From: Saprospiraceae bacterium
GTDB lineage: Bacteria > Bacteroidota > Bacteroidia > Chitinophagales > Saprospiraceae
Reading direction: 5' to 3'
Assembly (NCBI GenBank): GCA_016708265.1
Contig: JADJGA010000012.1
Coordinates: forward strand, 278,501-342,500
DNA: 64,000 bases
Every line of letters begins with the position of its first letter. The stretch's first letter is position 1. Positions 48,188 to 58,144 of this stretch are shown one piece after another. Below the pieces are notes generated by a model that did not search any database, had not been told where the DNA came from, and saw nothing but the letters and a program-made list of their open reading frames with translations. The translations under genes and the position numbers were made by a program.

Positions 48188-49519
48188 ATGATTTTTGAAA
48201 TATTACTAACTCTGGGTTTAGTCTTGTTAAATGGGTTTTTTGTTGCAGCGGAGTTTTCAATAGTAAAAGTCCGTTATTCTCAGATACATCTTAAAGCTGA
48301 ACAGGGCAATAAATATGCAAAAAGATCAGAGTACATTATAAATCATCTTGACACCTATCTTTCTGCAACTCAACTTGGGATAACTTTTGCTAGCCTTGGA
48401 TTGGGCTGGGTTGGTGAGCCAATTGTTTCTAAGGGCATATCAAATCTTATGGTTTTATTCAGTATCGAAATTTCAGATGAACTTTTACACAGAATATCAT
48501 TACCAATCGGATTTCTTGTCATAACTGTACTACATATAGTGTTTGGAGAGCTCGCTCCAAAGTCTCTGGCAATCAGAAAGGCTGAAGCAACCACACTTGC
48601 CATATCATATCCTCTATATTGGTTTTTTATGATTTTCAGGCCGTTTATCTGGCTTATGAATGCAATGTCAAATTTTTTTCTCAAAATGATCGGCATCAAA
48701 CCAGTTGGAGAACAAGAGATACACAGTGTCGATGAATTGCGGTTATTAGTTGATCAGAGCAAGGCGGGTGGTGAATTGCAGGCAGGAAATTATGAGATAA
48801 TAAAAAATGCTTTCGATTTTACTGATCATGTTGCTAAACAGATAATGGTTCCGAGAAATCAGGTTTTTGCATTGGACATTGAATTGCCTTTAGAGGAAAT
48901 TATCCGTGAAATTCTAGATAACAGTTATTCGAGAGTTCCTGTTTTCCAGGATTCAATTGATAATATTATTGGTATTGTTTATGCCAAGGATATATTCAGA
49001 AGTCAGAATATAAACAGTGAGACAAATATTAAAGACATTTTGCATCCCGTCTTTTATGTGTATGAAACCAAAAGGATCAGTCAAATTTTGACGGATTTCC
49101 AGAAACAACACCTTCATATGGCTGTAGTTATTGATGAATTCGGTGGAACACAGGGAGTGATTACACTTGAAGATATCCTTGAGGAACTGGTTGGGGAAAT
49201 TCAGGATGAAGATGATGATGAAAGACAGGTAGTTGAAAAAATGGCAGATGGATCGTATGTCATTCTTGCTACTCACTCATTGCTTGATATAAATGAATTG
49301 CTGCCAATACCACTTCCTGTGAATGAAAATTATAATTCTCTTTCCGGATTATTGTTATTTAATTTCAACAGAATCCCGAAATTGAATGAAAAACTCCTGT
49401 TTAAGAATTATGAATTTACAATTTCGAAATTGCAGAGAAGGACTATACAAAGTGTCACATTGAGATACATAGAAAAAACTGAGAATTCATCAAAAGATTT
49501 TTTGGATGTAATTACATAA
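48188..49519 (+). CDS. CNNM/CorC-type membrane protein (DUF21, CBS pair, CorC domain)
   Basis: A 443-residue protein: DUF21 membrane domain at about 1-190 with LNGFFVAAEFSIVKVR and GLGWVGEPI, two CBS domains at about 200-325 (IMVPRNQVFALD, YAKDIF), and a C-terminal CorC/HlyC domain. Related proteins move or regulate Mg2+ or Co2+. The older name hemolysin is not informative. Intact; transport role is inferred. Confidence 0.88.
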   Translation: MIFEILLTLGLVLLNGFFVAAEFSIVKVRYSQIHLKAEQGNKYAKRSEYIINHLDTYLSATQLGITFASLGLGWVGEPIVSKGISNLMVLFSIEISDELLHRISLPIGFLVITVLHIVFGELAPKSLAIRKAEATTLAISYPLYWFFMIFRPFIWLMNAMSNFFLKMIGIKPVGEQEIHSVDELRLLVDQSKAGGELQAGNYEIIKNAFDFTDHVAKQIMVPRNQVFALDIELPLEEIIREILDNSYSRVPVFQDSIDNIIGIVYAKDIFRSQNINSETNIKDILHPVFYVYETKRISQILTDFQKQHLHMAVVIDEFGGTQGVITLEDILEELVGEIQDEDDDERQVVEKMADGSYVILATHSLLDINELLPIPLPVNENYNSLSGLLLFNFNRIPKLNEKLLFKNYEFTISKLQRRTIQSVTLRYIEKTENSSKDFLDVIT

Positions 49520-49559
49520 GCAAGATTTTTTTGCAGGAAAAGTCGTAGCAGCTTTTAAG

Positions 49560-49567
49560 TACTTTTG
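49560..49567 (+). promoter_or_regulatory. Distal promoter -7 element for glutamine synthetase
   Basis: TACTTTTG followed by CA, matching TAnnTTTG, 108 nt before the glutamine synthetase start. A second copy lies at 49641-49648. Confidence 0.45.
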
Positions 49568-49640
49568 CAGTTATAATTTTCAACTAATTTAGAAATATTT
49601 CAAGTTATACTTCCGGACTGTTTAAATTGGATTTTAGTAG

Positions 49641-49648
49641 TACTTTTG
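49641..49648 (+). promoter_or_regulatory. Proximal promoter -7 element for glutamine synthetase
   Basis: TACTTTTG followed by CA, 27 nt before the start codon. Its flanks (AGTACTTTTGCA) are nearly the same as those of the copy 81 nt upstream. Confidence 0.55.
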
Positions 49649-49674
49649 CATCACAAAATCAAAAAGTCTAATTT

Positions 49675-51177
49675 ATGCTACAATTTAACCTTTCAGCCGG
49701 TCGCAATAAAATTGCACAATACCTTAACAAGAATCCTAAAGAATTTACAAAAGCAGATATTGTGCGGTATGTGGAAGATAATAACATCGAGTTTCTTAAC
49801 TTCATTTACATTGGTGAAGATAGTAAACCGAAAACTGTTAATTTCATTATTACTGATAAAGAATATCTCGACAGTATTTTATCAACAGGGGAACGAATTG
49901 ACGGGTCTTCAATTTTTTCAGATATTCCTGCAGGAAAGGGAGATCTTTATATAATTCCCAGATATCATACTGCTTATGTAAACCCTTTTGAGGAACGTTC
50001 CACAGTAGATATTCTATGCTCTTTCTTCACTAAAGACGGGCATCCACTTGAAAGTGCTCCCGAGAATATTTTAAGAAAAGCCATAGTTGATTTTGAAAGT
50101 ACAACAGGATTGAAGTTTAAGGCCATGGGTGAACTTGAATATTATGTAATTGGGAAAAAAGATGAACTTTACCCACCGGTAAATCAAAAGGGTTATCATT
50201 CGTCAGCCCCTTTCACCAGGTATGATCAATTGCGAAGGGAAGCAATGTTCCTTATTGCTCAGTGCGGGGGTGAGATCAAATACGGCCATTCCGAAGTTGG
50301 ATGTTTTTTTGAGGGAGATAATTATTATGAGCAGCATGAGATTGAATTTCTTCCAGTAGACCCGGAAAAAGCTGTTGAAGAATTGATTATAGCAAAATGG
50401 ATCCTGAGGATGCTTGGCAAAAAATATGATCTTACTATCACTTTTGCCCCAAAAATACTTACAGGTAAAGCAGGAAGCGGATTGCATATACACATGCTTC
50501 TGGAAAAGGAAGGTAAAAATATTATGATAGATGGAGAGGAGATAAGTAATGATGCAAAAAAAATGATGGCAGGAATATTGAAGCATTCAAAATCACTAAC
50601 AGCTTTCGGAAATACAGTTCCTGTATCCTTTCTAAGGCTTGTTAAACATCAGGAAGCTCCTACAAGGATCTGCTGGGGATACAGCAACAGAGCTGCACTG
50701 ATAAGAATTCCACTAGGCTGGGTGGCACATACTAATATGCTGAAAACGGCAAACCCACAGCAAAAAGATGAGATCCCCTATATTGTAGGTAAACAAACTG
50801 TGGAATATCGGGCCGCAGATGGTTCTTCAGACCTTTATCATTTACTTGCAGGAATCATGGTTGCAGCAAAACATGGGCTTAAAGACGATAATTCCCTGGT
50901 AATAGCTGATAAGTTATATATTTCATCTGATGCAGAAAAGGATAAAACTGAAGATATTGACAGGTTTGAAAATCTGACGGGATCATGCTTTGAAACGGCA
51001 TCATTCCTTCAAGATGACAGGGAATTTTATGAAAAGAACAGCATTTTCCCTGTGAAAACAATCGATAAATTTATTAAAAAATTGCGTGATTATGATGATC
51101 AGTTCCTGAATGAAAAACTACATGATCCGCAATTCAATATTCTGGAGTTAATAGATAATTATCTCCATACTAATTGA
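49675..51177 (+). CDS. glnA: Glutamine synthetase family protein
   Basis: A 500-residue glutamine synthetase of the GlnA fold: GERIDGSSIFSDIPAGKGDL (substrate region), EYYVIGKKDELYP (first metal Glu), a metal-binding SGLHIHMLL, NRAALIRIP (ATP/glutamate region) and VEYRAADGSSDLYH. Distinct from the standard GlnA-I by lacking the adenylylation loop Tyr context. It makes glutamine from glutamate and ammonia; some Bacteroidota carry several such enzymes, so the exact class is uncertain. Confidence 0.85.
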   Translation: MLQFNLSAGRNKIAQYLNKNPKEFTKADIVRYVEDNNIEFLNFIYIGEDSKPKTVNFIITDKEYLDSILSTGERIDGSSIFSDIPAGKGDLYIIPRYHTAYVNPFEERSTVDILCSFFTKDGHPLESAPENILRKAIVDFESTTGLKFKAMGELEYYVIGKKDELYPPVNQKGYHSSAPFTRYDQLRREAMFLIAQCGGEIKYGHSEVGCFFEGDNYYEQHEIEFLPVDPEKAVEELIIAKWILRMLGKKYDLTITFAPKILTGKAGSGLHIHMLLEKEGKNIMIDGEEISNDAKKMMAGILKHSKSLTAFGNTVPVSFLRLVKHQEAPTRICWGYSNRAALIRIPLGWVAHTNMLKTANPQQKDEIPYIVGKQTVEYRAADGSSDLYHLLAGIMVAAKHGLKDDNSLVIADKLYISSDAEKDKTEDIDRFENLTGSCFETASFLQDDREFYEKNSIFPVKTIDKFIKKLRDYDDQFLNEKLHDPQFNILELIDNYLHTN

Positions 51178-51501
51178 GAAACATTTGTAGTTCGGGATTT
51201 ATTCTTGGGTAACTACTCAGGTGACAGCTTCATAGGAGCTAAATATTGGTAACATCGGATGAAATCCGATGTGAATATGTTAACAAATGCTTGTTTTGGG
51301 ATCATTTTTGCCCTTTTATGCAAAAATCATTACAAAACAATACCTAATTTTCATTAGAACCTGAGTAGTTACAATTTTGTATACTAAAATGGATTTAATT
51401 TCAATTTAATTTCCTTTTTATTTAAAAAAATAGCTTTTAAGATTGTTTTTATTTTTTATTTTGCACCCTTTGTCAAAATAATATTATATACCATTTTATA
51501 A
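51178..51501. other. Intergenic region carrying an inverted-repeat element
   Basis: 324 nt between glutamine synthetase and the MBOAT gene. The middle 164 nt form the palindromic element listed separately. The last 120 nt before the MBOAT start are T-rich; no gene seen. Confidence 0.7.
51209..51372. mobile_element. Small inverted-repeat (MITE-like) element
   Basis: GTAACTACTCAGGT at 51209-51222 and its reverse complement ACCTGAGTAGTTAC at 51359-51372 are perfect 14-bp terminal inverted repeats. Inside is a perfect 9-bp stem ACATCGGAT-GAA-ATCCGATGT (51252-51272) and the segment CATAGGAGCTAAATATTGGTA, which I recall as close to palindromic non-coding repeats (ending in TAGGAGCTAAAT) found in many Bacteroidota genomes. 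No transposase is inside. No clear target duplication is visible. Confidence 0.6.
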
Positions 51502-52951
51502 ATGCTTTTTAATTCGATTGATTTTGCCATATTCCTTCCGATAGTTTTTCTGTTGTATTGGTTTGTGTTTAACAAATATCTTAAGGCTCAAAACATCCTT
51601 ATAGTTGCATCAAGTTTTTTATTTTATGGCTGGTGGGATTGGAGGTTTCTGCTACTAATGATCGGAAGTGCATCTGTGGATTTTATTGTAGGTCGAAAAT
51701 TAAAAAATCAGGAAGACAAAGTCAAAAGGAAATATCTCTTGATTGCAAGTATTTGTGTTAATCTTGGGATTTTGGGATTTTTTAAGTATTTTAATTTTTT
51801 CGCAGCAAATTTTGTAGATGCTTTTACATTTTTTGGGTTCGAATTTGACATGATTTCTTTACGGATTATATTACCTGTTGGGATCAGTTTTTACACATTT
51901 CAGGCATTGAGTTATACAATTGATGTATACAGAAAAAAATTAGAACCAACATCAAGTGTTATTGATTTTTTTGCTTTCATTAGCTTTTTCCCTCAACTTG
52001 TGGCTGGCCCAATTGAAAGAGCTACAAATCTTCTCCCGCAATTTTACAGATTCAGGACATTTAATTATCAAAAAGCTGTAGATGGCCTAAGGCAGATACT
52101 TTGGGGGTTGTTTAAGAAAATTGTGATAGCTGATACAAGTTCAGAATTTGTTAATCAGATTTTTGGCAATTATTCAGATTATTCTGGAAGCACACTTGTT
52201 TTAGCTGCAGTGATGTTTGCATTTCAGATTTATTGCGATTTCTCAGGATATTCTGATATAGCTATTGGAACAGCACGTTTGTTTGGCTTTGATCTTATGC
52301 GAAATTTTGCATTTCCCTACTTTTCAAGAGATATTGCTGAGTTTTGGAGAAGATGGCATATTTCACTTTCAACCTGGTTCAGGGATTATGTATATATTCC
52401 TCTTGGTGGCAGCAGAGCGAGTCAGGGGATAAAATTGAGAAATACATTTATTATTTTTATTGTTAGCGGTTTTTGGCATGGAGCTAACTGGACTTTTATC
52501 GTATGGGGAGCTTTGAATGCACTTTATTTTATTCCTTTATTACTTTCAAACAAAAACCGGACTCATATTGATGTTGTAGCTCAGGGAAAATCTTTGCCTT
52601 CCCTTAAAGATACTGTAAATATTTTTACAACATTTTCTTTGACAACTTTGGCATGGATATTTTTCAGATCAGCCAGCCTTGAAGATTCTATTTACTATAT
52701 AAATCAGATTTTTTCATACTCTCTTTTTTACATTACCTTATTTTAGTATCTCACAAAACACCATTCTATACCTGATAGTCTTGTTTTTATTTCTGTTGCT
52801 GGAATGGAATGGCCGGGAAAAACAATTTGCAATACAGTCAGTGGGACAAAAATGGAAAACACCTTACCGATATACATTTTACTATATCATATTTCTTACA
52901 ATATTTTATTTTGGAGGAAAAGAACAGCAGTTTATTTATTTTCAGTTTTAA
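51502..52951 (+). CDS. MBOAT-family O-acyltransferase (one frameshift)
   Basis: An AlgI/DltB/PatA-type membrane O-acyltransferase with about ten helices. The family motif SGFWHGANWTFIVWG has the catalytic His (about residue 325), and HISLSTWFRDYVYIPLGGSR is a further hallmark. The frame breaks at the T6 run near 52724; removing one T joins the last part up to 52951, giving 482 residues. This is the only indel after 25.5 kb. Followed by the SGNH protein gene 4 nt later: the pair would move acyl groups across the membrane and attach them to a polymer. Confidence 0.88.
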
Positions 52952-52955
52952 AAGT

Positions 52956-53864
52956 ATGAGATTATTTATTAAAAAAGTATTGTTGTTTTTATTGTTGCCA
53001 GTTCTATTATTTATTACTGTATTTATTCTATTGGATTTTTTTAGCAAACAAATGATTGATCGCAATCTTAAGCAAGATAAAATTTATTACCTTATTGCAG
53101 GAGATTCTCATGTCCGACAAACTTTTGATGATAAAAAAATGAATTTCAGCAGGAATATATCCCAAAACTCAGAATCTTATTATTTTACATATTACAAGCT
53201 TGAAAGGATTTTGAAAACAGATTCACAAATCAAAACTGTTTTTTTGGGTTTGAGCTATCATAACTTATCTGGATATATAGACGATTTTATTTTTGGAAAA
53301 TTTTCTGGTTCAGTGTCGAAAAATTATTTTTTCATTTTACCATTGCAGGAGAAATTAAATTTGTTTTCAGCAAATAAACATGATCGATTAAATTTTATTA
53401 AAAGCATTTTATTTACCGGCCTCAAGAATCTTGTATCGAAGGAAAAGTCATTTATCGGAGGATACAGTAATATTTTCCTTAAATCAAAGGCAAATTTGAA
53501 ATCAATTGAAAAAAGAATTCATTCACAGTATTTTAGGAATAATAGGGAAATATTCAAGCCTTCTGAGATTAATCTTTTGTATCTGAACAGAATTATTGAT
53601 TTGTGTAAAGAACATAAGGTTGAACTCGTATTTCTGAATCCACCATTAGAGAAAAGCTACAAAGACAAAATTCCTTTATTCTACATTAATTATTTTAATT
53701 CGCTGATCAGGAATAAAAACTTCAATGTCATTGAATTTGATCATCTCAATCTTGACGAAAAGTGCTTTATTCCTGATGGAGATCATGTTTCACAAGCAGG
53801 ATCAGAAATATGTACAAAAGAATTAGAATCAAAAATCATAACCATAAAAAAAAATGGTCTTTAA
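52956..53864 (+). CDS. Membrane-anchored SGNH-type acyltransferase, partner of the MBOAT
   Basis: A 302-residue protein with one N-terminal helix (residues 7-27) and an extracytoplasmic domain. Block I is AGDSH (G49-D50-S51-H52), and block V DGDHVSQAGS with D274 and H277. These fit the SGNH fold of DltD, AlgJ/AlgX and PatB, which transfer acetyl groups after an MBOAT exports them. The ATG at 52956 is chosen; an upstream in-frame start overlaps the MBOAT end. Acceptor (peptidoglycan, capsule or other) is unknown. Confidence 0.82.
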   Translation: MRLFIKKVLLFLLLPVLLFITVFILLDFFSKQMIDRNLKQDKIYYLIAGDSHVRQTFDDKKMNFSRNISQNSESYYFTYYKLERILKTDSQIKTVFLGLSYHNLSGYIDDFIFGKFSGSVSKNYFFILPLQEKLNLFSANKHDRLNFIKSILFTGLKNLVSKEKSFIGGYSNIFLKSKANLKSIEKRIHSQYFRNNREIFKPSEINLLYLNRIIDLCKEHKVELVFLNPPLEKSYKDKIPLFYINYFNSLIRNKNFNVIEFDHLNLDEKCFIPDGDHVSQAGSEICTKELESKIITIKKNGL

Positions 53865-53936
53865 TTGCTTTTCTGATAAATGAATACAGGTTTTCAATTA
53901 TTTTTATTTGGAGCAGTTCGAAATAAGACCAATCTT

Positions 53937-53944
53937 TAAATTTG
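53937..53944 (+). promoter_or_regulatory. Promoter -7 element of the LolA-like/ABC operon
   Basis: TAAATTTG matches TAnnTTTG; 63 nt before the LolA-like gene start. Confidence 0.45.
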
Positions 53945-54006
53945 TATGAACTTTTGTCCGGTCACTTTGATTTATTATACAGTTATTTCATTCAAAGCTT
54001 AATGAT

Positions 54007-54756
54007 ATGAAACTAAAATTTTTTTTATCTATTTTTCTAATGAGTTTCCTGACAGTTTTCGTTTTCAGTCAATCAGCACTGGAGATTGTCAAAAAATCTG
54101 ATGATAAATTCAGAGGCATTTCGAGCTATTCAGTATTAAAAATGCAGATCAAAAGAGCGGATTGGTCCCGGGAAATGAAAATGAAAGCCTGGTCAAAAGG
54201 AGAAGATGAATCACTGATACTCATCACTTCACCCAAAAGGGATCAGGGAATCACATTTATGAAAAAGAAAAATGAAATGTGGAACTGGCAGCCTACAATA
54301 CAAAGAGTCATAAAAATGCCTCCATCCATGATGATGCAATCCTGGATGGGCTCGGATTTCACCAATGACGACCTTGCAAGGCAATCTTCCATTGTAAATG
54401 ACTATATACACAAGATTATCGGCGAAGAAAAGATTGATGGTAAAGTATGCTTTATTATCGAGTTAAAACCGAAAGAAGATGCTCCTGTGGTATGGGGTAA
54501 AGTTAAAATGTGGATCAGCAAGAATGATTTCCTGCAATTGAAGGCTCAGTTTTATGATGAGGACAATTATCTTGTCAATACTATTTACAGCTCAAATATT
54601 AAAGAAATCGGCGGCAGGGTATTGCCTACTGTCATGAAACTTGTACCGGCTGATGAACCCAAGAACAGTACTACAATGGAGTATGAGCTTCTTGAGTTCG
54701 GAGTGAAATTCAAACAGGATTTTTTCTCGGTTAAGAATATGAAGGTTATCAGGTGA
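54007..54756 (+). CDS. LolA-like outer membrane lipoprotein-sorting protein
   Basis: A 249-residue exported protein with signal peptide (FFLSIFLMSFLTVFVFS). The body is a half-open barrel of the LolA/LolB type: SYSVLKMQIKRADWSREMKM, ESLILITSPKRDQGITFMKK, then NDYIHKIIGEEKIDG. Members bind lipids or lipoprotein acyl chains in the periplasm. It heads a run of ABC genes, suggesting that it is the periplasmic carrier for their cargo. Confidence 0.82.
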   Translation: MKLKFFLSIFLMSFLTVFVFSQSALEIVKKSDDKFRGISSYSVLKMQIKRADWSREMKMKAWSKGEDESLILITSPKRDQGITFMKKKNEMWNWQPTIQRVIKMPPSMMMQSWMGSDFTNDDLARQSSIVNDYIHKIIGEEKIDGKVCFIIELKPKEDAPVVWGKVKMWISKNDFLQLKAQFYDEDNYLVNTIYSSNIKEIGGRVLPTVMKLVPADEPKNSTTMEYELLEFGVKFKQDFFSVKNMKVIR

Positions 54757-54782
54757 TAATCAAAATTTAAAATATAATACTG

Positions 54783-56009
54783 ATGTTTTTAAAAATTGCA
54801 TTCAGGAATATCTGGAGAAACAGGGTGAGAACAATGATCACTGCAGGATCGATATTTTTTGCAGTTCTCTTTGCTTCATTTATGAATTCCTTTCAAAAGG
54901 GTAGCTGGGAAAGAATGCTTGATAATGTAATCAACTTTTACTATGGTTATGTTCAAATCCACAAAAGCGGCTACTGGGAAGATAAAAGCATTGACAATTC
55001 GATGCTTTACTCTGATAACCTAAAAAAATTGCCCCTTGAAATTAAAGGTATTTCAGGTATTACTCCGAGGCTGGAATCATTTGCCCTGGCATCAGTTGGC
55101 AATCAGACAAGTGGTATGCTGATAGTAGGTACTGATCCTGAGAAAGAGAATAAACTGACCGGTCTTAAGTCAAAAGTGATTGATGGCAGGTTTTTTTCTG
55201 CCAGTGAAAATGAAGTAATAATCGCAGAGGGAGTAAAACAACTGTTAAAAACGAAAGTCGGTGATACTTTGACACTAATCAGTCAGGGCTATCATGGAGT
55301 CAATGCTGCAGGTATGTTCAAAATCGCAGGAGTTGTGAAATTTACCTCGCCTGAACTCAATAAAAAGATTATATATATGCCTTTGGTTCAGGCACAGACT
55401 TTTTTTGATGCTGCCGGCCTGGTAAGTTCTGTAGCATTAAAACTCGACAGTAAGAACAATATAAATTCAGTACAAAAAGCACTTAGAAAACAATTTCCTG
55501 AAAGTGAGTTCGAAATCATGAACTGGAAACAGATGTTGCCAGATCTCGTAGATGCACAGAAAACAGATGCTGCCGGCAATTATATCATATTGGTTGTTTT
55601 GTATGGGATAATTGCATTTGGCATATTCGGAACCATACTGATGATGACAGTTGAAAGAAAGTATGAGTTTGGAGTTCAGCTGGCAATTGGTATGAAAAGG
55701 AAATATCTTGCATTTATAGTATGGCTTGAGACGGCGATTATAGCTTTAATTGGTTCTGTTTTGGGTATAATTGGATCGTTGCCCCTGGTTTATTATTTTC
55801 ATGTGAATCCTCTTAATTTTTCTGATTATGATGAAAAAATGAGCGGTGCTTTTGAAAAATGGGGTTTTGACCCGATCATACCAACTGCATTCCAGATTGA
55901 TCTGTTTTTGTACCAGGCTCTTATTGTCATGATCATAACAACAATTCTGGCATTTTATGCCGTTTATAAAGTGATGACTTTAAAACCGGTCGAGGCAATG
56001 CATAATTAA
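54783..56009 (+). CDS. FtsX/LolCE-type ABC permease (first copy)
   Basis: A 408-residue protein: TM1 at about 15-35 (MFLKIAFRNIWRNRVRTM start, a LolC/MacB hallmark), a large periplasmic domain to about 270, and three C-terminal helices ending VMTLKPVEAMHN. Such permeases do not transport across the membrane but extract lipoproteins or extrude substrates from it. Pairs with the second permease and the ATPase below. Confidence 0.88.
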   Translation: MFLKIAFRNIWRNRVRTMITAGSIFFAVLFASFMNSFQKGSWERMLDNVINFYYGYVQIHKSGYWEDKSIDNSMLYSDNLKKLPLEIKGISGITPRLESFALASVGNQTSGMLIVGTDPEKENKLTGLKSKVIDGRFFSASENEVIIAEGVKQLLKTKVGDTLTLISQGYHGVNAAGMFKIAGVVKFTSPELNKKIIYMPLVQAQTFFDAAGLVSSVALKLDSKNNINSVQKALRKQFPESEFEIMNWKQMLPDLVDAQKTDAAGNYIILVVLYGIIAFGIFGTILMMTVERKYEFGVQLAIGMKRKYLAFIVWLETAIIALIGSVLGIIGSLPLVYYFHVNPLNFSDYDEKMSGAFEKWGFDPIIPTAFQIDLFLYQALIVMIITTILAFYAVYKVMTLKPVEAMHN

Positions 56010-56136
56010 TTGATAATTTACAATTGACAATGGAAAATGAACAGTGATCAATCGACAATGAACAGTGATTAGTGAACATTGAACAATGATGACTTATAAC
56101 TTCTAACTGATAATTGATAACTGATAACTGAATAAT
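56010..56136 (+). repeat. Degenerate repeat DNA inside the ABC operon
   Basis: 127 nt between the two permease genes made of short related units: GACAATGAACAGTGAT-like pieces (56050 area) and CTGATAA/TTGATAA units before the next start. It looks like slippage-derived spacer similar in flavour to the heptamers at 11051. Confidence 0.6.
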
Positions 56137-57354
56137 ATGATACTAAAAATTGCATGGAGAAATATATGGAGAAATCCAGTAAGAAGCCTGGTGGTTATAT
56201 TTGCCAACATAATCGGAGTTATTTCTATTATTTTTCTATTAGCAATGATTTATGGACTGACAGACAATTACATAGAAAATGCAATTCAAAAGGAAACCTC
56301 TCATATACAGATCCATGATAAAAAATACCCTGATGAAAAAGAAATCAGGTATTTTATGCCCGGAGCTGAATTGCTTATGAATCGGATTGATTCGGTTTCT
56401 ACTGTTAAAAAAAGCAGCATAAGGTCGGCTGTAAATGCCATGATGTCTTCGGGCAGAGTTACTCGGGGTGTAAGGATTTTTGGTATTTATCCTGACAGGG
56501 AAAATGGATTGACAGGTATATCCGGATCTATGACTGAAGGAAGTTTTTTGACTGAAGAGTCAGGAAAACAGATAATTATCAGTGAAGTGTTGGCCGAAAA
56601 ACTGAAAGTAAAACTGAGATCAAAATTAGTTATAACATTTCAAAGTATTGACAATGAAATAGTTTCAAATGCATTCAGGATTGCTGGAATATTTAAATCA
56701 GGCAATGCTGTGTATGATGAAAATACTGCATTTATCAATATTAAAGCCATGAATGATCTTTTGGGAAAAGACAATATAGGGCATGAGGCAATTATTTATT
56801 TGAATAGTGCTGATCAGCTAGATAATACCATGACTCAGCTTAAGACTAAATTCCCTGACCTGCTCGTTCAGTCATATAAGGAAATTGCACCGGAACTTGA
56901 TCTTTTTGCAACACAGATAAGCATGGTGAGTACAATATATATTTCTATTTTTATGCTGGCACTTATTTTTGGCATTATTAACACCATGCTGATGGCAGTT
57001 CTGGAAAGAGTCAGAGAATTGGGAATGCTTATGGCTATCGGACTAAATAAGTTCAGAGTGTTTTCTATGATAGTGATAGAGACTCTTATTCTCGGTATGG
57101 TTGGAACTCCTGTAGGCCTGTTAATTTCTTATCTGTTAGTTGAATATTATGGAAAACACGGATTGAATTTGTTTTTTTATTCCCAGAAATCAATGGAACA
57201 ATTCGGGATGTCATCATTTGTTTATTTAAAAATAAGTACTGTCGATTATTTCACTCTGGCAGTAGCAGTCTTTATCACATCATTGCTGGCATCAGTTTAT
57301 CCCGCTTATAAAGCTATAAGCCTGAAGCCATCTGAGGCAATAAGAAAATTGTAA
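56137..57354 (+). CDS. FtsX/LolCE-type ABC permease (second copy)
   Basis: A 405-residue paralogue of the gene at 54783, starting MILKIAWRNIWRNPVRSLVV, with a periplasmic domain and three C-terminal helices (GIINTMLMAVLERVRELGML) ending AISLKPSEAIRKL. Two distinct permeases would form a heterodimer, as in LolCE. Confidence 0.88.
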   Translation: MILKIAWRNIWRNPVRSLVVIFANIIGVISIIFLLAMIYGLTDNYIENAIQKETSHIQIHDKKYPDEKEIRYFMPGAELLMNRIDSVSTVKKSSIRSAVNAMMSSGRVTRGVRIFGIYPDRENGLTGISGSMTEGSFLTEESGKQIIISEVLAEKLKVKLRSKLVITFQSIDNEIVSNAFRIAGIFKSGNAVYDENTAFINIKAMNDLLGKDNIGHEAIIYLNSADQLDNTMTQLKTKFPDLLVQSYKEIAPELDLFATQISMVSTIYISIFMLALIFGIINTMLMAVLERVRELGMLMAIGLNKFRVFSMIVIETLILGMVGTPVGLLISYLLVEYYGKHGLNLFFYSQKSMEQFGMSSFVYLKISTVDYFTLAVAVFITSLLASVYPAYKAISLKPSEAIRKL

Positions 57355-57372
57355 ATCTGAAAATTTTGGAAA

Positions 57373-58056
57373 ATGATAGTTGTTGAAACAAAAGGAATAA
57401 CAAAAATTTATAACCCTAAAGGTGTTCCGGTAGAAGCGCTGAGAGGTGTGGACCTTGAAATCAAAAAAGGAGAATTCACTGCAATCGTCGGCCCTTCCGG
57501 ATCGGGTAAAACTACATTGCTGAATATTATAGGTGGCCTTGATGCTCCGACAAGTGGAGGCGTCAAAGTGAATGGCATCGATCTGACAAAACTTTCCGAT
57601 AATAAGCTGATTGATTTCAGAAGGGATAATATCGGTTTTGTTTTCCAGGCTTACAATCTGATTCCTGTCCTCACAGCTTATGAAAATATTGAGTTTATAA
57701 TGATGCTCCAGAAAAAATCTCCAAGTGAAAGGGATCAAAGAACAAGGGAATTGCTTCAGGCAGTAGGTATCGGAGATCAGATCAATAAAAGACCGGGTCA
57801 ATTATCCGGAGGTCAGCAACAGAGGGTGGCGGTCGCAAGAGCACTGGCTTCCAAACCTGCTTTCATTCTGGCTGATGAGCCAACAGCCAATCTTGATGGT
57901 AAAGCAACAGCACAACTTCTGGATATTATGTCAAAACTCAATGAGGAAGAGCACATGACCTTTGTATTTTCTACACACGATCAGAGGGTTATCGATAGAG
58001 CAAAACGGGTGATCACATTGGAAGATGGACTGATAGTGTCTGATGTAGTGAAGTAA
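57373..58056 (+). CDS. LolD/MacB-type ABC ATPase
   Basis: A 227-residue ATPase: Walker A GPSGSGKTT, Q-loop FQAYNLIPVLT, signature LSGGQQQRVAVARAL and Walker B ILADEPTANLDG. The H-loop reads FSTHDQRV. The length and motifs match LolD/MacB-type lipoprotein or peptide exporters. Completes the complex with the two FtsX-type permeases. Confidence 0.92.
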   Translation: MIVVETKGITKIYNPKGVPVEALRGVDLEIKKGEFTAIVGPSGSGKTTLLNIIGGLDAPTSGGVKVNGIDLTKLSDNKLIDFRRDNIGFVFQAYNLIPVLTAYENIEFIMMLQKKSPSERDQRTRELLQAVGIGDQINKRPGQLSGGQQQRVAVARALASKPAFILADEPTANLDGKATAQLLDIMSKLNEEEHMTFVFSTHDQRVIDRAKRVITLEDGLIVSDVVK

Positions 58057-58144
58057 AATTCTTTTTTCTATAGAAACAAAATATATTGAAATAAATATCA
58101 ATGAAATAATCATATCAGGTTTTGGAAATCAGTTATTTTTTCTA

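Noticed and set aside
56010..56136. CRISPR-like array between the two permease genes
   Set aside because: The units are short, imperfect and unevenly spaced without spacers of constant length, so it is degenerate repeat DNA.
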